From Croceibacterium soli (GTDB lineage: Bacteria > Pseudomonadota > Alphaproteobacteria > Sphingomonadales > Sphingomonadaceae), in contig NZ_WTYK01000001.1 in NCBI RefSeq assembly GCF_009828065.1, forward strand, positions 186,001 to 250,000: DNA of 64,000 nt, read 5' to 3'. The notes below the pieces were generated by a model that ran no database searches, had not been told where the DNA came from, and saw only the letters and a program-made list of their open reading frames with translations. The position numbers and the translations under genes are program-made. Shown one piece after another: positions 1-7,400 of this stretch; position 1 is the first letter of the stretch, and every line of letters starts with the position of its first letter.

Positions 1-2
1 GC

Positions 3-548
3 TTAGCGCTTCGAGAACTGGAAGCTCTTGCGGGCCTTGGCGCGGCCGTACTTCTTGCGCTCGACGACGCGCGGGTCGCGGGTGAGGAAGCCGGCGGCCT
101 TCACGGTGGTGCGCAGTTCCGGTTCGAACTTCGACAGTGCCTGGCTGATGCCGTGCTTCACCGCACCGGCCTGGCCCGAAAGTCCGCCGCCCTTGACGGT
201 GCAGACGACGTCGTACTGGCCTTCGCGGTCGGCGATCTGGAACGGCTGGTTGATGACCAGGCGCAGCGTCGGACGGGCGAAGTAGACTTCCTGTTCGCGG
301 CCGTTGACGACGATCTTGCCGGTGCCGGGCTTGAGCCAGACGCGGGCAACCGCGTCCTTGCGGCGGCCGGTCGCGTAAGCGCGGCCCAGCGAGTCGACTT
401 CCTTCTCGCGCAGCACGGCGGCGGGGCCGGTGCGGACGACGGGAGCGGCCGAGGCTTCACCTTCTGCAGCGGCCTCTGGAGCCGGAGCGCCGGCGCCAAG
501 GTTCTTCAGATCGGCGAGATCGGAGACGGTGTTGTTTTCGTCAGCCAT
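3..548 (-). CDS. rpsI: 30S ribosomal protein S9
   Basis: Small-subunit ribosomal protein whose C-terminal tail reaches the P-site tRNA. The conserved core begins near residue 54 ([19 protein letters not shown]) and the protein ends in the family's Ser-Lys-Arg tail (FQFSKR). At 181 residues it is longer than the roughly 130 of E. coli S9 because of an Ala/Glu-rich N-terminal extension of about 50 residues, which I understand is common in Sphingomonadales. The ATG shares one base with the rplM stop (TAATG), so the two are translationally coupled in the conserved L13-S9 operon. The stop lies three bases inside the window edge, so its terminator is not visible. Confidence 0.98.
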   Translation of the reverse strand: MADENNTVSDLADLKNLGAGAPAPEAAAEGEASAAPVVRTGPAAVLREKEVDSLGRAYATGRRKDAVARVWLKPGTGKIVVNGREQEVYFARPTLRLVINQPFQIADREGQYDVVCTVKGGGLSGQAGAVKHGISQALSKFEPELRTTVKAAGFLTRDPRVVERKKYGRAKARKSFQFSKR

Positions 549-1027
549 TACTTGGCAACCTTGTTCTTGCGGTTCATCGAAGCGACGTCGAGCGGCTGCG
601 GCTGGGTGCCGGCATGCGGGTGCTCGGTGCCGGCATAAAGGTGCAGCGCACGCATCTGCGCACGGCCGAGCGGCCCGCGCGGGACCATCCGCTCGACAGC
701 CTTCTCGAGCACGCGCTCGGGGAAGCGGCCTTCCAGCACTTTGCCGGCGGTCACGTCCTTGATGCCACCCGGGTAACCGGTGTGCTTGTAGTAGTGCTTG
801 TCCTTCAGCTTATTGCCGGTGAAGTGCACTTTGTCGGCGTTGATCACGACGACATGGTCGCCGCAATCGACGTGCGGGGTGAAGCTCGGCTTGTGCTTGC
901 CGCGCAGGAGGTTGGCTACGATCACCGCAAGACGGCCTACGACCAGTCCTTCGGCATCGATCAGGTGCCATTTCTTCTCGACCTCGGCCGGCTTGATCGA
1001 CCGGGTCGTCTTGCTGAGCGCCTTCAT
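548..1027 (-). CDS. rplM: 50S ribosomal protein L13
   Basis: Early-assembling large-subunit protein, 159 residues with this start. L13 signatures are visible: [16 protein letters not shown] near the N-terminus, [16 protein letters not shown] and the [16 protein letters not shown]-type segment (here [16 protein letters not shown]). The ATG at 1027 is preceded by an AAGGAT Shine-Dalgarno about 9 bases upstream. A longer in-frame start at 1078 would add 17 residues unlike the family, so it is rejected. First gene of the rplM-rpsI operon. Upstream on the minus strand a TTGACT -35-like element lies at 1122-1127, but no convincing -10 follows it. Confidence 0.98.
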   Translation of the reverse strand: MKALSKTTRSIKPAEVEKKWHLIDAEGLVVGRLAVIVANLLRGKHKPSFTPHVDCGDHVVVINADKVHFTGNKLKDKHYYKHTGYPGGIKDVTAGKVLEGRFPERVLEKAVERMVPRGPLGRAQMRALHLYAGTEHPHAGTQPQPLDVASMNRKNKVAK

Positions 1028-1191
1028 GGCTGGGAAATCCTTAGTTTTACGAAAAGCATGCGCGCGCCGGAGTCGCACCGGCTGCCGCGAATGGGCGCCG
1101 TTTGTCGCCTGAGGCTGCGGAAGTCAAGGTTTCTGCGGTTCAGCGGGGAGGTAAAATAATACCGTCACCCCCCGGCGCATTCCCGCTGCGG

Positions 1192-1512
1192 CTAGACGAG
1201 GCTCCCGAGCCAGGCTGCCGTGGCAGGAGCCGCTGCGTCGGCGCGCCAGCCGGTCACCGCGGGAGTGTCGTAAGGGTGGATCGCGGCCAGGCGGGCGATC
1301 GCTTTCTCGAGCAGCGCGGCGTCGGTCTTGAACAGCGCGCCGCATTCGCGCGAATCGCCGCGTTCCCCCTGCCACACGTAAAGCGAGCGGATGCCCGGCA
1401 GGATATTGGCACAGGCGACGAGTCCTTCGTCGAGCAGCTGGCCGGCGATGCGGGCGGCATCGTCCTCGCCGCCGAACGGGCACCAGATCAGTGCCGGGCC
1501 TTCGGCACTCAT
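1192..1512 (-). CDS. cutA: Divalent-cation tolerance protein CutA
   Basis: Small trimeric ferredoxin-like protein of 106 residues. The sequence has the CutA pattern: LIWCPFGGEDDAARIAGQLL, LVACANILPGIRSLYVWQG and the C-terminal HPYDTPAVTGW segment. The family was linked to copper tolerance in E. coli, although its true role in bacteria is unclear. The ATG overlaps the ctaA stop as ATGA, so the two genes are probably co-transcribed. A longer in-frame start at 1596 would add an Arg-rich leader that is only out-of-frame ctaA sequence and is rejected. Confidence 0.93.
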   Translation of the reverse strand: MSAEGPALIWCPFGGEDDAARIAGQLLDEGLVACANILPGIRSLYVWQGERGDSRECGALFKTDAALLEKAIARLAAIHPYDTPAVTGWRADAAAPATAAWLGSLV

Positions 1513-2564
1513 GTGCGCTTGCCCACGGCATGCGCGGCATAGGCCGTCGCGGCGACGAGCAGCGCGCCGCCGAGCTGGTGGAGCACGGCGACCCACAGCG
1601 CCATCCCCGAAAGGACCGTGGCGATGCCGAGCAGGATCTGCACGCCGAAGGCGCTATGCAGGACCACCGAAGCCATCCGCTCCCTGGCCTTCTTCGCCTG
1701 CCTTGCCAGCACGATGAGTGCCGCCACGGCGAACCAGGCCCACCAGCGGTGGAGGAAGTGGATCAGGAACGGATCGTGGGTCGCGGCCCACCAGAACCCG
1801 CGAGCTCCATCGTACTCGGGCACGAAGCGTTCCTGCATCAGCGGCCAGGTGTCGGAGGCGTGACCGGCATCGAGTCCGGCAACCCAGGCGCCGAGCAGGA
1901 GCTGGACGAACAGCACGGCGCCGGCCAGCGCGGCCAGGCCGGTCAGGCGCGCGGACCGGGTTTCCGGTTCACGCGCCATCGCAATCATGTCGAGCGCCAC
2001 CCACACCAGCAGGGCGAGGGTCAGGAGCGCGGTCAGCAGGTGGATCGAAAGCCAGAAATGGCTGACGTCGGTGACTTCGCCCGAAAGCCCGGAGCGGACC
2101 ATGAACCAGCCGAACACGCCCTGCAGCCCGCCCAGAGCCAGCAATCCCACGAGCGGCAGCTTGTAGCCCTTGGGGATCGCGCCGCGGACCCAGAACCAGG
2201 CGAGCGGCAGCGCGAAGGCCAGGCCGATCACGCGGCCGAGCAGCCGGTGCAGCCATTCCCAGAAGTAGATGAACTTGTAATCGGCCAGCGTCATCCCGGC
2301 CGGGCCGGTGATCTGTTGGTACTCGCCGATCTGCCGATAGGCTTCGAACTCCCGCTGCCACTGCGCTTCGGTCAGCGGCGGGATGGCGCCGGTGACGGGC
2401 TTCCATTCGGTGATCGAGAGCCCGGATTCGGTCAGCCGGGTGATCCCGCCGACTACGACCATCAGCACGACGAGCACGGCGACGGTTATAAGCCAGCTAG
2501 CGATTGCCAGCGGGTGAGTTCCCCGCAGCCGCCCTGCCTCCGTCGTCTCGCGCATTGTGCTCAT
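1509..2564 (-). CDS. ctaA: Heme A synthase (COX15/CtaA family)
   Basis: Integral membrane monooxygenase that oxidises heme O to heme A for aa3-type cytochrome oxidases. The 351-residue product has about eight membrane segments and the family's paired histidines in EWLHRLLGRVIG, HLLTALL, HFLHRWWAW and HQLGGALL, plus the TRLTESGLSITEWKPVTG segment after the first helix. The ATG at 2564 has an AGAGG about 10 bases upstream; ATG 2555 is a possible alternative. The extended in-frame start at 2714 would overlap the merC region and lacks membrane-protein character, so it was not used. Operon with cutA. Confidence 0.95.
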   Translation of the reverse strand: MSTMRETTEAGRLRGTHPLAIASWLITVAVLVVLMVVVGGITRLTESGLSITEWKPVTGAIPPLTEAQWQREFEAYRQIGEYQQITGPAGMTLADYKFIYFWEWLHRLLGRVIGLAFALPLAWFWVRGAIPKGYKLPLVGLLALGGLQGVFGWFMVRSGLSGEVTDVSHFWLSIHLLTALLTLALLVWVALDMIAMAREPETRSARLTGLAALAGAVLFVQLLLGAWVAGLDAGHASDTWPLMQERFVPEYDGARGFWWAATHDPFLIHFLHRWWAWFAVAALIVLARQAKKARERMASVVLHSAFGVQILLGIATVLSGMALWVAVLHQLGGALLVAATAYAAHAVGKRT

Positions 2565-2634
2565 CGCGTGAGCCTCTGCGCCGCAGCGCCGCGAATCGCA
2601 AGCCCACGGCTTTTCTGGACCGAGTCCACTTGCA

Positions 2635-2650
2635 TGATGATACATCGTCA
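2635..2650. promoter_or_regulatory. Imperfect palindrome before the MerC-like gene, candidate metal-regulator operator
   Basis: A 16-bp imperfect dyad, TGATGATACATCGTCA, ends 5 bases before the first ATG of the MerC-like gene. The outer arms TGAYGAT/ATCRTCA pair with two mismatches. Size and position fit an operator for a Fur-family or similar repressor, but I cannot tie it to a specific regulator. Confidence 0.25.
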
Positions 2651-2655
2651 CATAC

Positions 2656-3033
2656 ATGGCGCTCATGGCTTCGCTCCTGCTGCAGATTCGCGATCGTTTC
2701 GATAGGCTTGGCATGATCCTGTCCGGCCTGTGCCTGGTGCATTGCGTCGCCGGGCTGGTGATCGTCGCCGGCCTCGGGCTTGGCGGTACCTTCCTGCTCG
2801 ACCCGATGATTCACCGGGTCGGTCTGCTGCTGGCGGTCCTGGTCGCCGGTGCGGCGATCGGCCTCGGCGCCTTGCGCCACCGCCGGCGGTCGCCGCTGGT
2901 GGTGGCAATAGCCGGGCTCCTCTTCATGACCGGTGCTCTGGTGGTCGATCACGGCTTCGAGGAAGCCGTGCTGACCGTGATCGGCGTTTCCCTCGTCGCG
3001 ATCGGGCACCTGCTCAACTTGCGCGCCGCCTAG
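2656..3033 (+). CDS. MerC domain-containing membrane protein
   Basis: 125-residue membrane protein with four predicted hydrophobic segments. It shows the MerC hallmark Cys-Leu-Val-His-Cys in the first helix (LSGLCLVHCVAGL), the pair of cysteines that handles mercuric ion in plasmid MerC. Chromosomal MerC-domain proteins in alphaproteobacteria are not necessarily mercury transporters; no merR, merT or merA is nearby. Starts at ATG 2656 and ATG 2665 are both possible, neither with a clear ribosome site. The dyad at 2635-2650 suggests metal-responsive control. Divergent from ctaA and 36 bases ahead of thiSG. Confidence 0.8.
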   Translation: MALMASLLLQIRDRFDRLGMILSGLCLVHCVAGLVIVAGLGLGGTFLLDPMIHRVGLLLAVLVAGAAIGLGALRHRRRSPLVVAIAGLLFMTGALVVDHGFEEAVLTVIGVSLVAIGHLLNLRAA

Positions 3034-3069
3034 CTTGCACGGGCGGCCAGACCCGCTATCTCGCGGGTC

Positions 3070-4062
3070 ATGTCCGAAACACGCACTCTCACCGTCAACG
3101 GCGAACCCCGCCGGACTGCCGCCGCCACGATCGCCGCGCTCGTCTGCGAGCTCGAGCTGAAGCCCGAGAAGGTGGCGGTGGAGCGCAACGGGGTGATCGT
3201 GCCGCGCTCGACCCTGGCCGAAGTCGCGCTGGCCGAAGGCGACGTGCTGGAGATCGTCCACTTCGTCGGCGGCGGCGATCATGTGCCGGTAGAGGCCGAC
3301 ACGTGGACAGTGGCCGGCCGCACGTTCCGCTCGCGCCTGATCGTCGGCACCGGCAAGTACAAGGACTTCGCCCAGAACGCCGCCGCCGTGGAGGCGAGCG
3401 GGGCGGAGATCGTCACCGTCGCGGTGCGCCGGGTCAACGTGTCCGATCCGAACCAGCCGGTGCTGATGGACTATATCGATCCGAAGAAGGTCACCTACCT
3501 GCCTAACACCGCCGGCTGCTTCACGGCCGACGAGGCGATCCGCACGCTGCGCCTGGCGCGGGAAGCCGGCGGCTGGGACCTCGTCAAGCTGGAGGTTCTC
3601 GGCGAAGCGCGCACGCTCTACCCGAACATGCGGGAGACCCTGCGGGCCACCGAAGTACTGGCCAACGAAGGCTTCAAGCCGATGGTCTACTGCACCGACG
3701 ATCCGATCGCCGCGAAGCAGCTGGAAGAGGCGGGGGCAGTGGCGGTGATGCCGCTCGGCGCACCGATCGGATCCGGCCTGGGCATCCAGAACCGCGTGAC
3801 CATTCGCCTGATCGTGGAGGGCGCCAGCGTCCCCGTGCTGGTCGACGCCGGAGTCGGCACAGCCAGCGACGCGGCCGTGGCGATGGAACTCGGCTGTGAC
3901 GGCGTGCTGATGAACACCGCCATTGCCGAGGCCAAGGACCCGATCCTGATGGCCCGCGCGATGAAGCGGGCGGTGGAGGCAGGCCGCGATGCTTACCGCG
4001 CCGGCCGGATGGCCACGCGCAAGTACGCCGATCCGAGCAGCCCACTGGCGGGCCTGATCTGA
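3070..4062 (+). CDS. thiG: Fused sulfur carrier ThiS and thiazole synthase ThiG
   Basis: Thiamine thiazole biosynthesis. Residues 1-69 are a ubiquitin-like ThiS domain ending in Gly-Gly-Gly (HFVGGGDHV); residues 76-330 are the ThiG TIM barrel with the Schiff-base lysine in LVKLEVLGE (K173), the [10 protein letters not shown] strand near the start and a phosphate-binding region ([13 protein letters not shown]). In the usual system ThiS is free and its C-terminal glycine is adenylated and thiocarboxylated; here that glycine is followed by 261 residues. Such fusions are known in sphingomonads. No other thi gene and no TPP riboswitch is nearby. The ATG is 36 bases after the MerC-like gene. Confidence 0.93.
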   Translation: MSETRTLTVNGEPRRTAAATIAALVCELELKPEKVAVERNGVIVPRSTLAEVALAEGDVLEIVHFVGGGDHVPVEADTWTVAGRTFRSRLIVGTGKYKDFAQNAAAVEASGAEIVTVAVRRVNVSDPNQPVLMDYIDPKKVTYLPNTAGCFTADEAIRTLRLAREAGGWDLVKLEVLGEARTLYPNMRETLRATEVLANEGFKPMVYCTDDPIAAKQLEEAGAVAVMPLGAPIGSGLGIQNRVTIRLIVEGASVPVLVDAGVGTASDAAVAMELGCDGVLMNTAIAEAKDPILMARAMKRAVEAGRDAYRAGRMATRKYADPSSPLAGLI

Positions 4063-4132
4063 TCGAGCCCCATCGGCGCACACGCACGCGAGCAGACGAA
4101 GAAACATCCATTTCGGACCCGATTCGTCGCAG

Positions 4133-4149
4133 CTAACGGAACGTAAACG
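4133..4149 (+). promoter_or_regulatory. CtrA-like box before a small membrane protein gene
   Basis: CTAA-N7-TAAA, two mismatches from the TTAA-N7-TTAA pattern bound by the alphaproteobacterial cell-cycle regulator CtrA. It lies 21 bases before the ATG at 4171. A related box is found before the next gene. Pattern match only. Confidence 0.2.
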
Positions 4150-4170
4150 AACGTTGGCCATAGTGGGGGT

Positions 4171-4413
4171 ATGGTTGGCACGTTCTCGACAATGCTGGGG
4201 CTGTTGCTGAAGACCAGCGTGGTTCTGCTGGTTCTCAACGAAGTGCGCGGCCTCGTGCTCGCGGCACCGGTAATCTACGGCATGTACCAGGCGGGCGGAT
4301 CGCTGATGGCGATCTGGATCGGGCTCTGTTCGCTAGCCGGCATAGCCTTGTCGGTCATCGTGCCGATGTTTGCAGCTAGGAAGGTGCAAAAGTTCGTGCA
4401 GTCACGGGCCTGA
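4171..4413 (+). CDS. Small two-helix membrane protein, function unknown
   Basis: 80-residue protein with two clear hydrophobic segments (about residues 8-36 and 46-67) and a basic C-terminus (ARKVQKFVQSRA), probably facing the cytoplasm. I do not recognise a family. It has its own upstream region with a CtrA-like box, and is followed 84 bases later by another unknown gene with a similar box, suggesting shared control. The hydrophobic pattern and codon use look coding, but the product could be dispensable. Confidence 0.65.
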   Translation: MVGTFSTMLGLLLKTSVVLLVLNEVRGLVLAAPVIYGMYQAGGSLMAIWIGLCSLAGIALSVIVPMFAARKVQKFVQSRA

Positions 4414-4437
4414 CGCGCTGCTCGCAAACCGCGGCCA

Positions 4438-4456
4438 CGTTTACCGAACGCTAACC
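4438..4456 (+). promoter_or_regulatory. CtrA-like box before an unknown gene
   Basis: TTTA-N7-CTAACC, two mismatches from TTAA-N7-TTAACC, 41 bases before the ATG at 4498. Its first seven bases (CGTTTAC) are the reverse complement of the end of the box at 4133-4149. Confidence 0.2.
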
Positions 4457-4497
4457 AAAATCCCCCACACTGCTCTCCTCACCATTCGGGGGCATTC

Positions 4498-5025
4498 ATG
4501 GCCAGGACCGGGACTGCATCGCTGACAATCGCCGAACTGCGCGAGTTCGCCAGTTTCTCGGAGGGGGAGCAGCGCTTCATCGAGCGCAGCCTGGACATCG
4601 CCCTCGGCCGCGGGGACGCCTTCAAGTCCTGGAGCGCGGAGCCGGGCGACACATCGGCCATCCGCGCGCAGTATCTCGCCTACCGCCAGCTCAGGCGGCT
4701 GCGGGAGAGCATTCCGGGCCATTCGGCATCGGGCGGGCTGGAAGCGTTCATGGGCCCGCTGATGCGGATCACCGCGCAGGACCTTGCCCTCGACCGGATC
4801 GAGAGCTTCTCCGCCTACCGGTTCCTCTACGAACGCCTGCTCGGCGCGCGCGCGCGGCCGTGGCTGCCGTCCGCCTTCTGCGCCGCCGCGGCCCTGCCGC
4901 AGATCCCTCCCATGCGCCGCAAGACGCTGCTGCAAAGCCTCAGCGAAGCCGCCGCCCCCGCCCCCGCCTGGTCCGACCGCGAACCGTGCTTCTATCCCGA
5001 GCGGGTGCAGGCAGAGGCGGCCTGA
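4498..5025 (+). CDS. Conserved hypothetical protein
   Basis: 175-residue, mostly helical soluble protein without a signal peptide or membrane segment; I do not recognise a family. The start is supported by a GGGGG ribosome site 5 to 6 bases upstream. Two Arg/Leu-rich helices (YLAYRQLRRLRES and RFLYERLLGARARPWLPSAF) dominate the middle. The next gene starts two bases after the stop, so the two form a pair. The PAS-protein gene near 38.2 kb has the same CGGGGGCATTC just before its start. Confidence 0.6.
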   Translation: MARTGTASLTIAELREFASFSEGEQRFIERSLDIALGRGDAFKSWSAEPGDTSAIRAQYLAYRQLRRLRESIPGHSASGGLEAFMGPLMRITAQDLALDRIESFSAYRFLYERLLGARARPWLPSAFCAAAALPQIPPMRRKTLLQSLSEAAAPAPAWSDREPCFYPERVQAEAA

Positions 5026-5027
5026 GC

Positions 5028-5525
5028 TTGGCGACCGGTGAATTGCCGCCAAGGCCTCTTGATATCGCGGCATCGCAGATCGACGCCTGGCGAGGCCGTT
5101 GCATCAGTCTGTTTGCGCGCGCCGAAAGTGCGGTGGGTCGATCGCTCGAACTGGCCGCAGTCCACGGGAATGCAGTGAAGCTTCGACACCTCGGTGGGCA
5201 ACGGCTGGCGGATCTCATCGCATTAACGGAAGGCTGCGCAGGGACTGCGAAGCAGGCCGAATCCCTGCGTTCGGCCCTGATACAGTGGAAAGCCGTCGAA
5301 TCGCACAGGACATTCTTCGCATATGGCGTGGCGACGGCGCTCCTGAACAAGAAGTCGCACTGGTACGTGGTCCTCGACTTCACCGCTTATCGCGGAAATT
5401 CCCCGGAAGCGGAGAGATGGACGCTGAGCAGTCAGGAGGCGGAGGAGTTCGAAGAGCGGCTGGCCCGCTGCTTCGCCGATCTCTCGCGGGAACTCGGCCT
5501 GTTCCGCGTACGCTTGGCGGCCTAG
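5028..5525 (+). CDS. Hypothetical protein, TTG start
   Basis: 165-residue soluble protein of unknown function, read from TTG at 5028, two bases after the preceding stop. No ATG or GTG is available in the coding-like part of the frame, and a GAGG lies about 10 bases before the TTG. The central region (SHRTFFAYGVATALLNKKSHWYVV) looks like a folded domain with a central strand. The stop TAG overlaps that of the convergent acyl-CoA ligase gene by three bases. Upstream sequence open in this frame lies inside the previous gene and is not counted. Confidence 0.6.
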   Translation: MATGELPPRPLDIAASQIDAWRGRCISLFARAESAVGRSLELAAVHGNAVKLRHLGGQRLADLIALTEGCAGTAKQAESLRSALIQWKAVESHRTFFAYGVATALLNKKSHWYVVLDFTAYRGNSPEAERWTLSSQEAEEFEERLARCFADLSRELGLFRVRLAA

Positions 5526-7321
5526 CCCTTGTACAGGGCGTCCAGGCGCTTGCCGTAGCGGTCGCGGATGGGGGCCCGGCGGATCTTCATGCTAGGGGTC
5601 ATCATGCCGTTGTCGATGGTGAAGCCCTCGTCGGCGAAGGCGAACTGGCGGATCTTTTCGGTGACCGAGAGGTCCTGGTTCACCCGGTCGATAGCGGTGC
5701 GCACCGCGCTGCGGTAGGCGGGGAGCTGCTGGAGGCCGGCCAGGTCGAACTTCTCGCCGTTGGCCTGGGACCATTCGCAGGTCCATTCCGGATCGGGCAC
5801 GATCAGCGCGACGATGTAGGGCCGCTTGTCGCCGCTGACCATCGCTTGGGCGATTTCCGGCTGCAGGGTCAGCATGCCTTCGAGCTTCTGCGGGGCGATG
5901 TTGTCGCCCTTGTCGTTGACGATGATGTCCTTCTTGCGGTCGGTGATGACGATCCGCCCGGCATCGTCGAAGTGGCCGATGTCGCCGGTGTGGAGCCACC
6001 CATCGACGATCGTCTTCGCCGTCTCCGCCTCGTTCTGCCAATAGCCGAGCATGACCAGTTCGCCGCGCACGAGGATCTCGCCGTCGTCCGCGATCCTTAC
6101 CTCGACGCCCGGCAGCGGCGGGCCGACGGTCGACAAGTTCACGCCGGCCGACGGGCGGTTGACGCTGACCACCGGGGCGGCCTCGGTCTGGCCGTAGCCC
6201 TGGAGCATGACCAGGCCCATCGCTTCGAAGAATGCCCCGACTTCCGGATTGAGCGGCGCGCCGCCGGAGACGAGCGCCTTGATCCGCCCGCCGAAGCGCT
6301 TTCGTATCTTCGGCCGCAAGGTCAGGTCGAGCAGCTTTTCGACCGCCCAGTCGCTCAGGCGGCCCTTGCCCGCCGCGCGGCGCTCAGCAAGCGAGAGCGC
6401 CTGATCGAGCACGAAGTTCGCGATCTTGCCCTGGCTTTCCACCTGCTTGAGGATGCGGGCGCGCATCATCTCGAACAGGCGCGGGACGACGACCATGAAG
6501 GTCGGCCGTGCTTCCTCGATATTGGCGCTCAGCCTGTCGAGCCCTTCGGCGAACCAAATGTCGGCGCCGAGCCCGATCGGCAGGAACAGCCCTGCGGTGT
6601 GCTCGAGAGCGTGCGACAGCGGCAGGAACGAGAGGAAACGCTCCTCGCCCCAGCCGAAATCGCCGGCCAGCACCCGCGCGGCGCCGTCGACGTTCCGGAG
6701 GATGGCGCCGTGGTGGAGCAGGACTCCGCGGGGGGCGCCGCTCGTGCCGCTGGTGTAGATGATGCAGGCCGGATCGCGCCGCTCAATGCGCAAGACGCGC
6801 GCGTCGACGGCGGCGCGGGCGGCCGCAGCATCGCCTTGCAGCAGGTCCGACCACAAGTGGCAGCGGAAGTTGCCCTGGCCGGTGCGGAGGGCTTCGATGC
6901 CGATGACATGTTCGGCCAGGCCGATGCGGACCATCGCCGATAGCAGCGGCTTCGCCAGCTTTCCGTCGGACACGACCACCGCGCGTGCCCCGGAGTTCTC
7001 CAGAATGTGCGCGTGGTCGCGCTCGGTGTTGGTGGTGTAGGCCGGGGTGGTGATGCAGCCGGCGGCCATGATCGCTAGATCGGCCAGGGCCCATTCCGGG
7101 CGGTTCTCCGACACCAGCACCACGCGGTCGCCGTCCTGCAGGCCCAGCTTGCGCAGTCCTTCGGCCAGCAGACAGACCTGCCGCGCGGCCTCGCGCCAAC
7201 TCAGCGATTGCCATTCGCCGCCGAGCTTGGCGGTCAGGAAGGGCTTTTCGCCGAGCTCGTCGGCACGCTGGAGAAACAGGGCGACCAGATTGGGCGCGGC
7301 ATCGAAGTCCGTGATCTGCAC
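5522..7321 (-). CDS. Long-chain acyl-CoA synthetase (AMP-forming)
   Basis: Adenylate-forming ligase of 599 residues that activates a fatty acid with ATP and CoA. Visible motifs: the phosphate loop YTSGTSGAPRG (about residues 189-199), the A5-type GYGQTEAAPVVS, the A7-type HTGDIGHFD and the DRKKDIIVNDKGDNIAPQKLE hinge with the downstream lysine region. This is the FAA1/FadD-like subgroup that carries an insert before the GYGQTE motif. GTG 7321 is preferred because GGAGGAT lies 9 to 11 bases upstream; GTG 7339 would add six residues but lacks a ribosome site. Sixty to eighty bases separate it from the ggt stop on the same strand, so co-transcription is possible. Confidence 0.92.
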   Translation of the reverse strand: MQITDFDAAPNLVALFLQRADELGEKPFLTAKLGGEWQSLSWREAARQVCLLAEGLRKLGLQDGDRVVLVSENRPEWALADLAIMAAGCITTPAYTTNTERDHAHILENSGARAVVVSDGKLAKPLLSAMVRIGLAEHVIGIEALRTGQGNFRCHLWSDLLQGDAAAARAAVDARVLRIERRDPACIIYTSGTSGAPRGVLLHHGAILRNVDGAARVLAGDFGWGEERFLSFLPLSHALEHTAGLFLPIGLGADIWFAEGLDRLSANIEEARPTFMVVVPRLFEMMRARILKQVESQGKIANFVLDQALSLAERRAAGKGRLSDWAVEKLLDLTLRPKIRKRFGGRIKALVSGGAPLNPEVGAFFEAMGLVMLQGYGQTEAAPVVSVNRPSAGVNLSTVGPPLPGVEVRIADDGEILVRGELVMLGYWQNEAETAKTIVDGWLHTGDIGHFDDAGRIVITDRKKDIIVNDKGDNIAPQKLEGMLTLQPEIAQAMVSGDKRPYIVALIVPDPEWTCEWSQANGEKFDLAGLQQLPAYRSAVRTAIDRVNQDLSVTEKIRQFAFADEGFTIDNGMMTPSMKIRRAPIRDRYGKRLDALYKG

Positions 7322-7400
7322 GCGGCGCTCATCCTCCACTACGGCCGCTTTGCCGGCCTTGTGGGTGGAGGATTAGGGTGCCGCGCGGGTGGCGGCAAGC

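Noticed and set aside
1028-1191. Sigma-70 promoter for rplM
   Set aside because: TTGACT at 1122-1127 is a good -35 on the minus strand, but the -10 at the right distance (CAAACG) is poor.
3034-3069. TPP riboswitch before thiSG
   Set aside because: Only 36 bases of leader, without the conserved THI-box sequence.
2497-4161. 554-codon minus-strand frame across merC and thiSG
   Set aside because: Shadow of two well-supported plus-strand genes.
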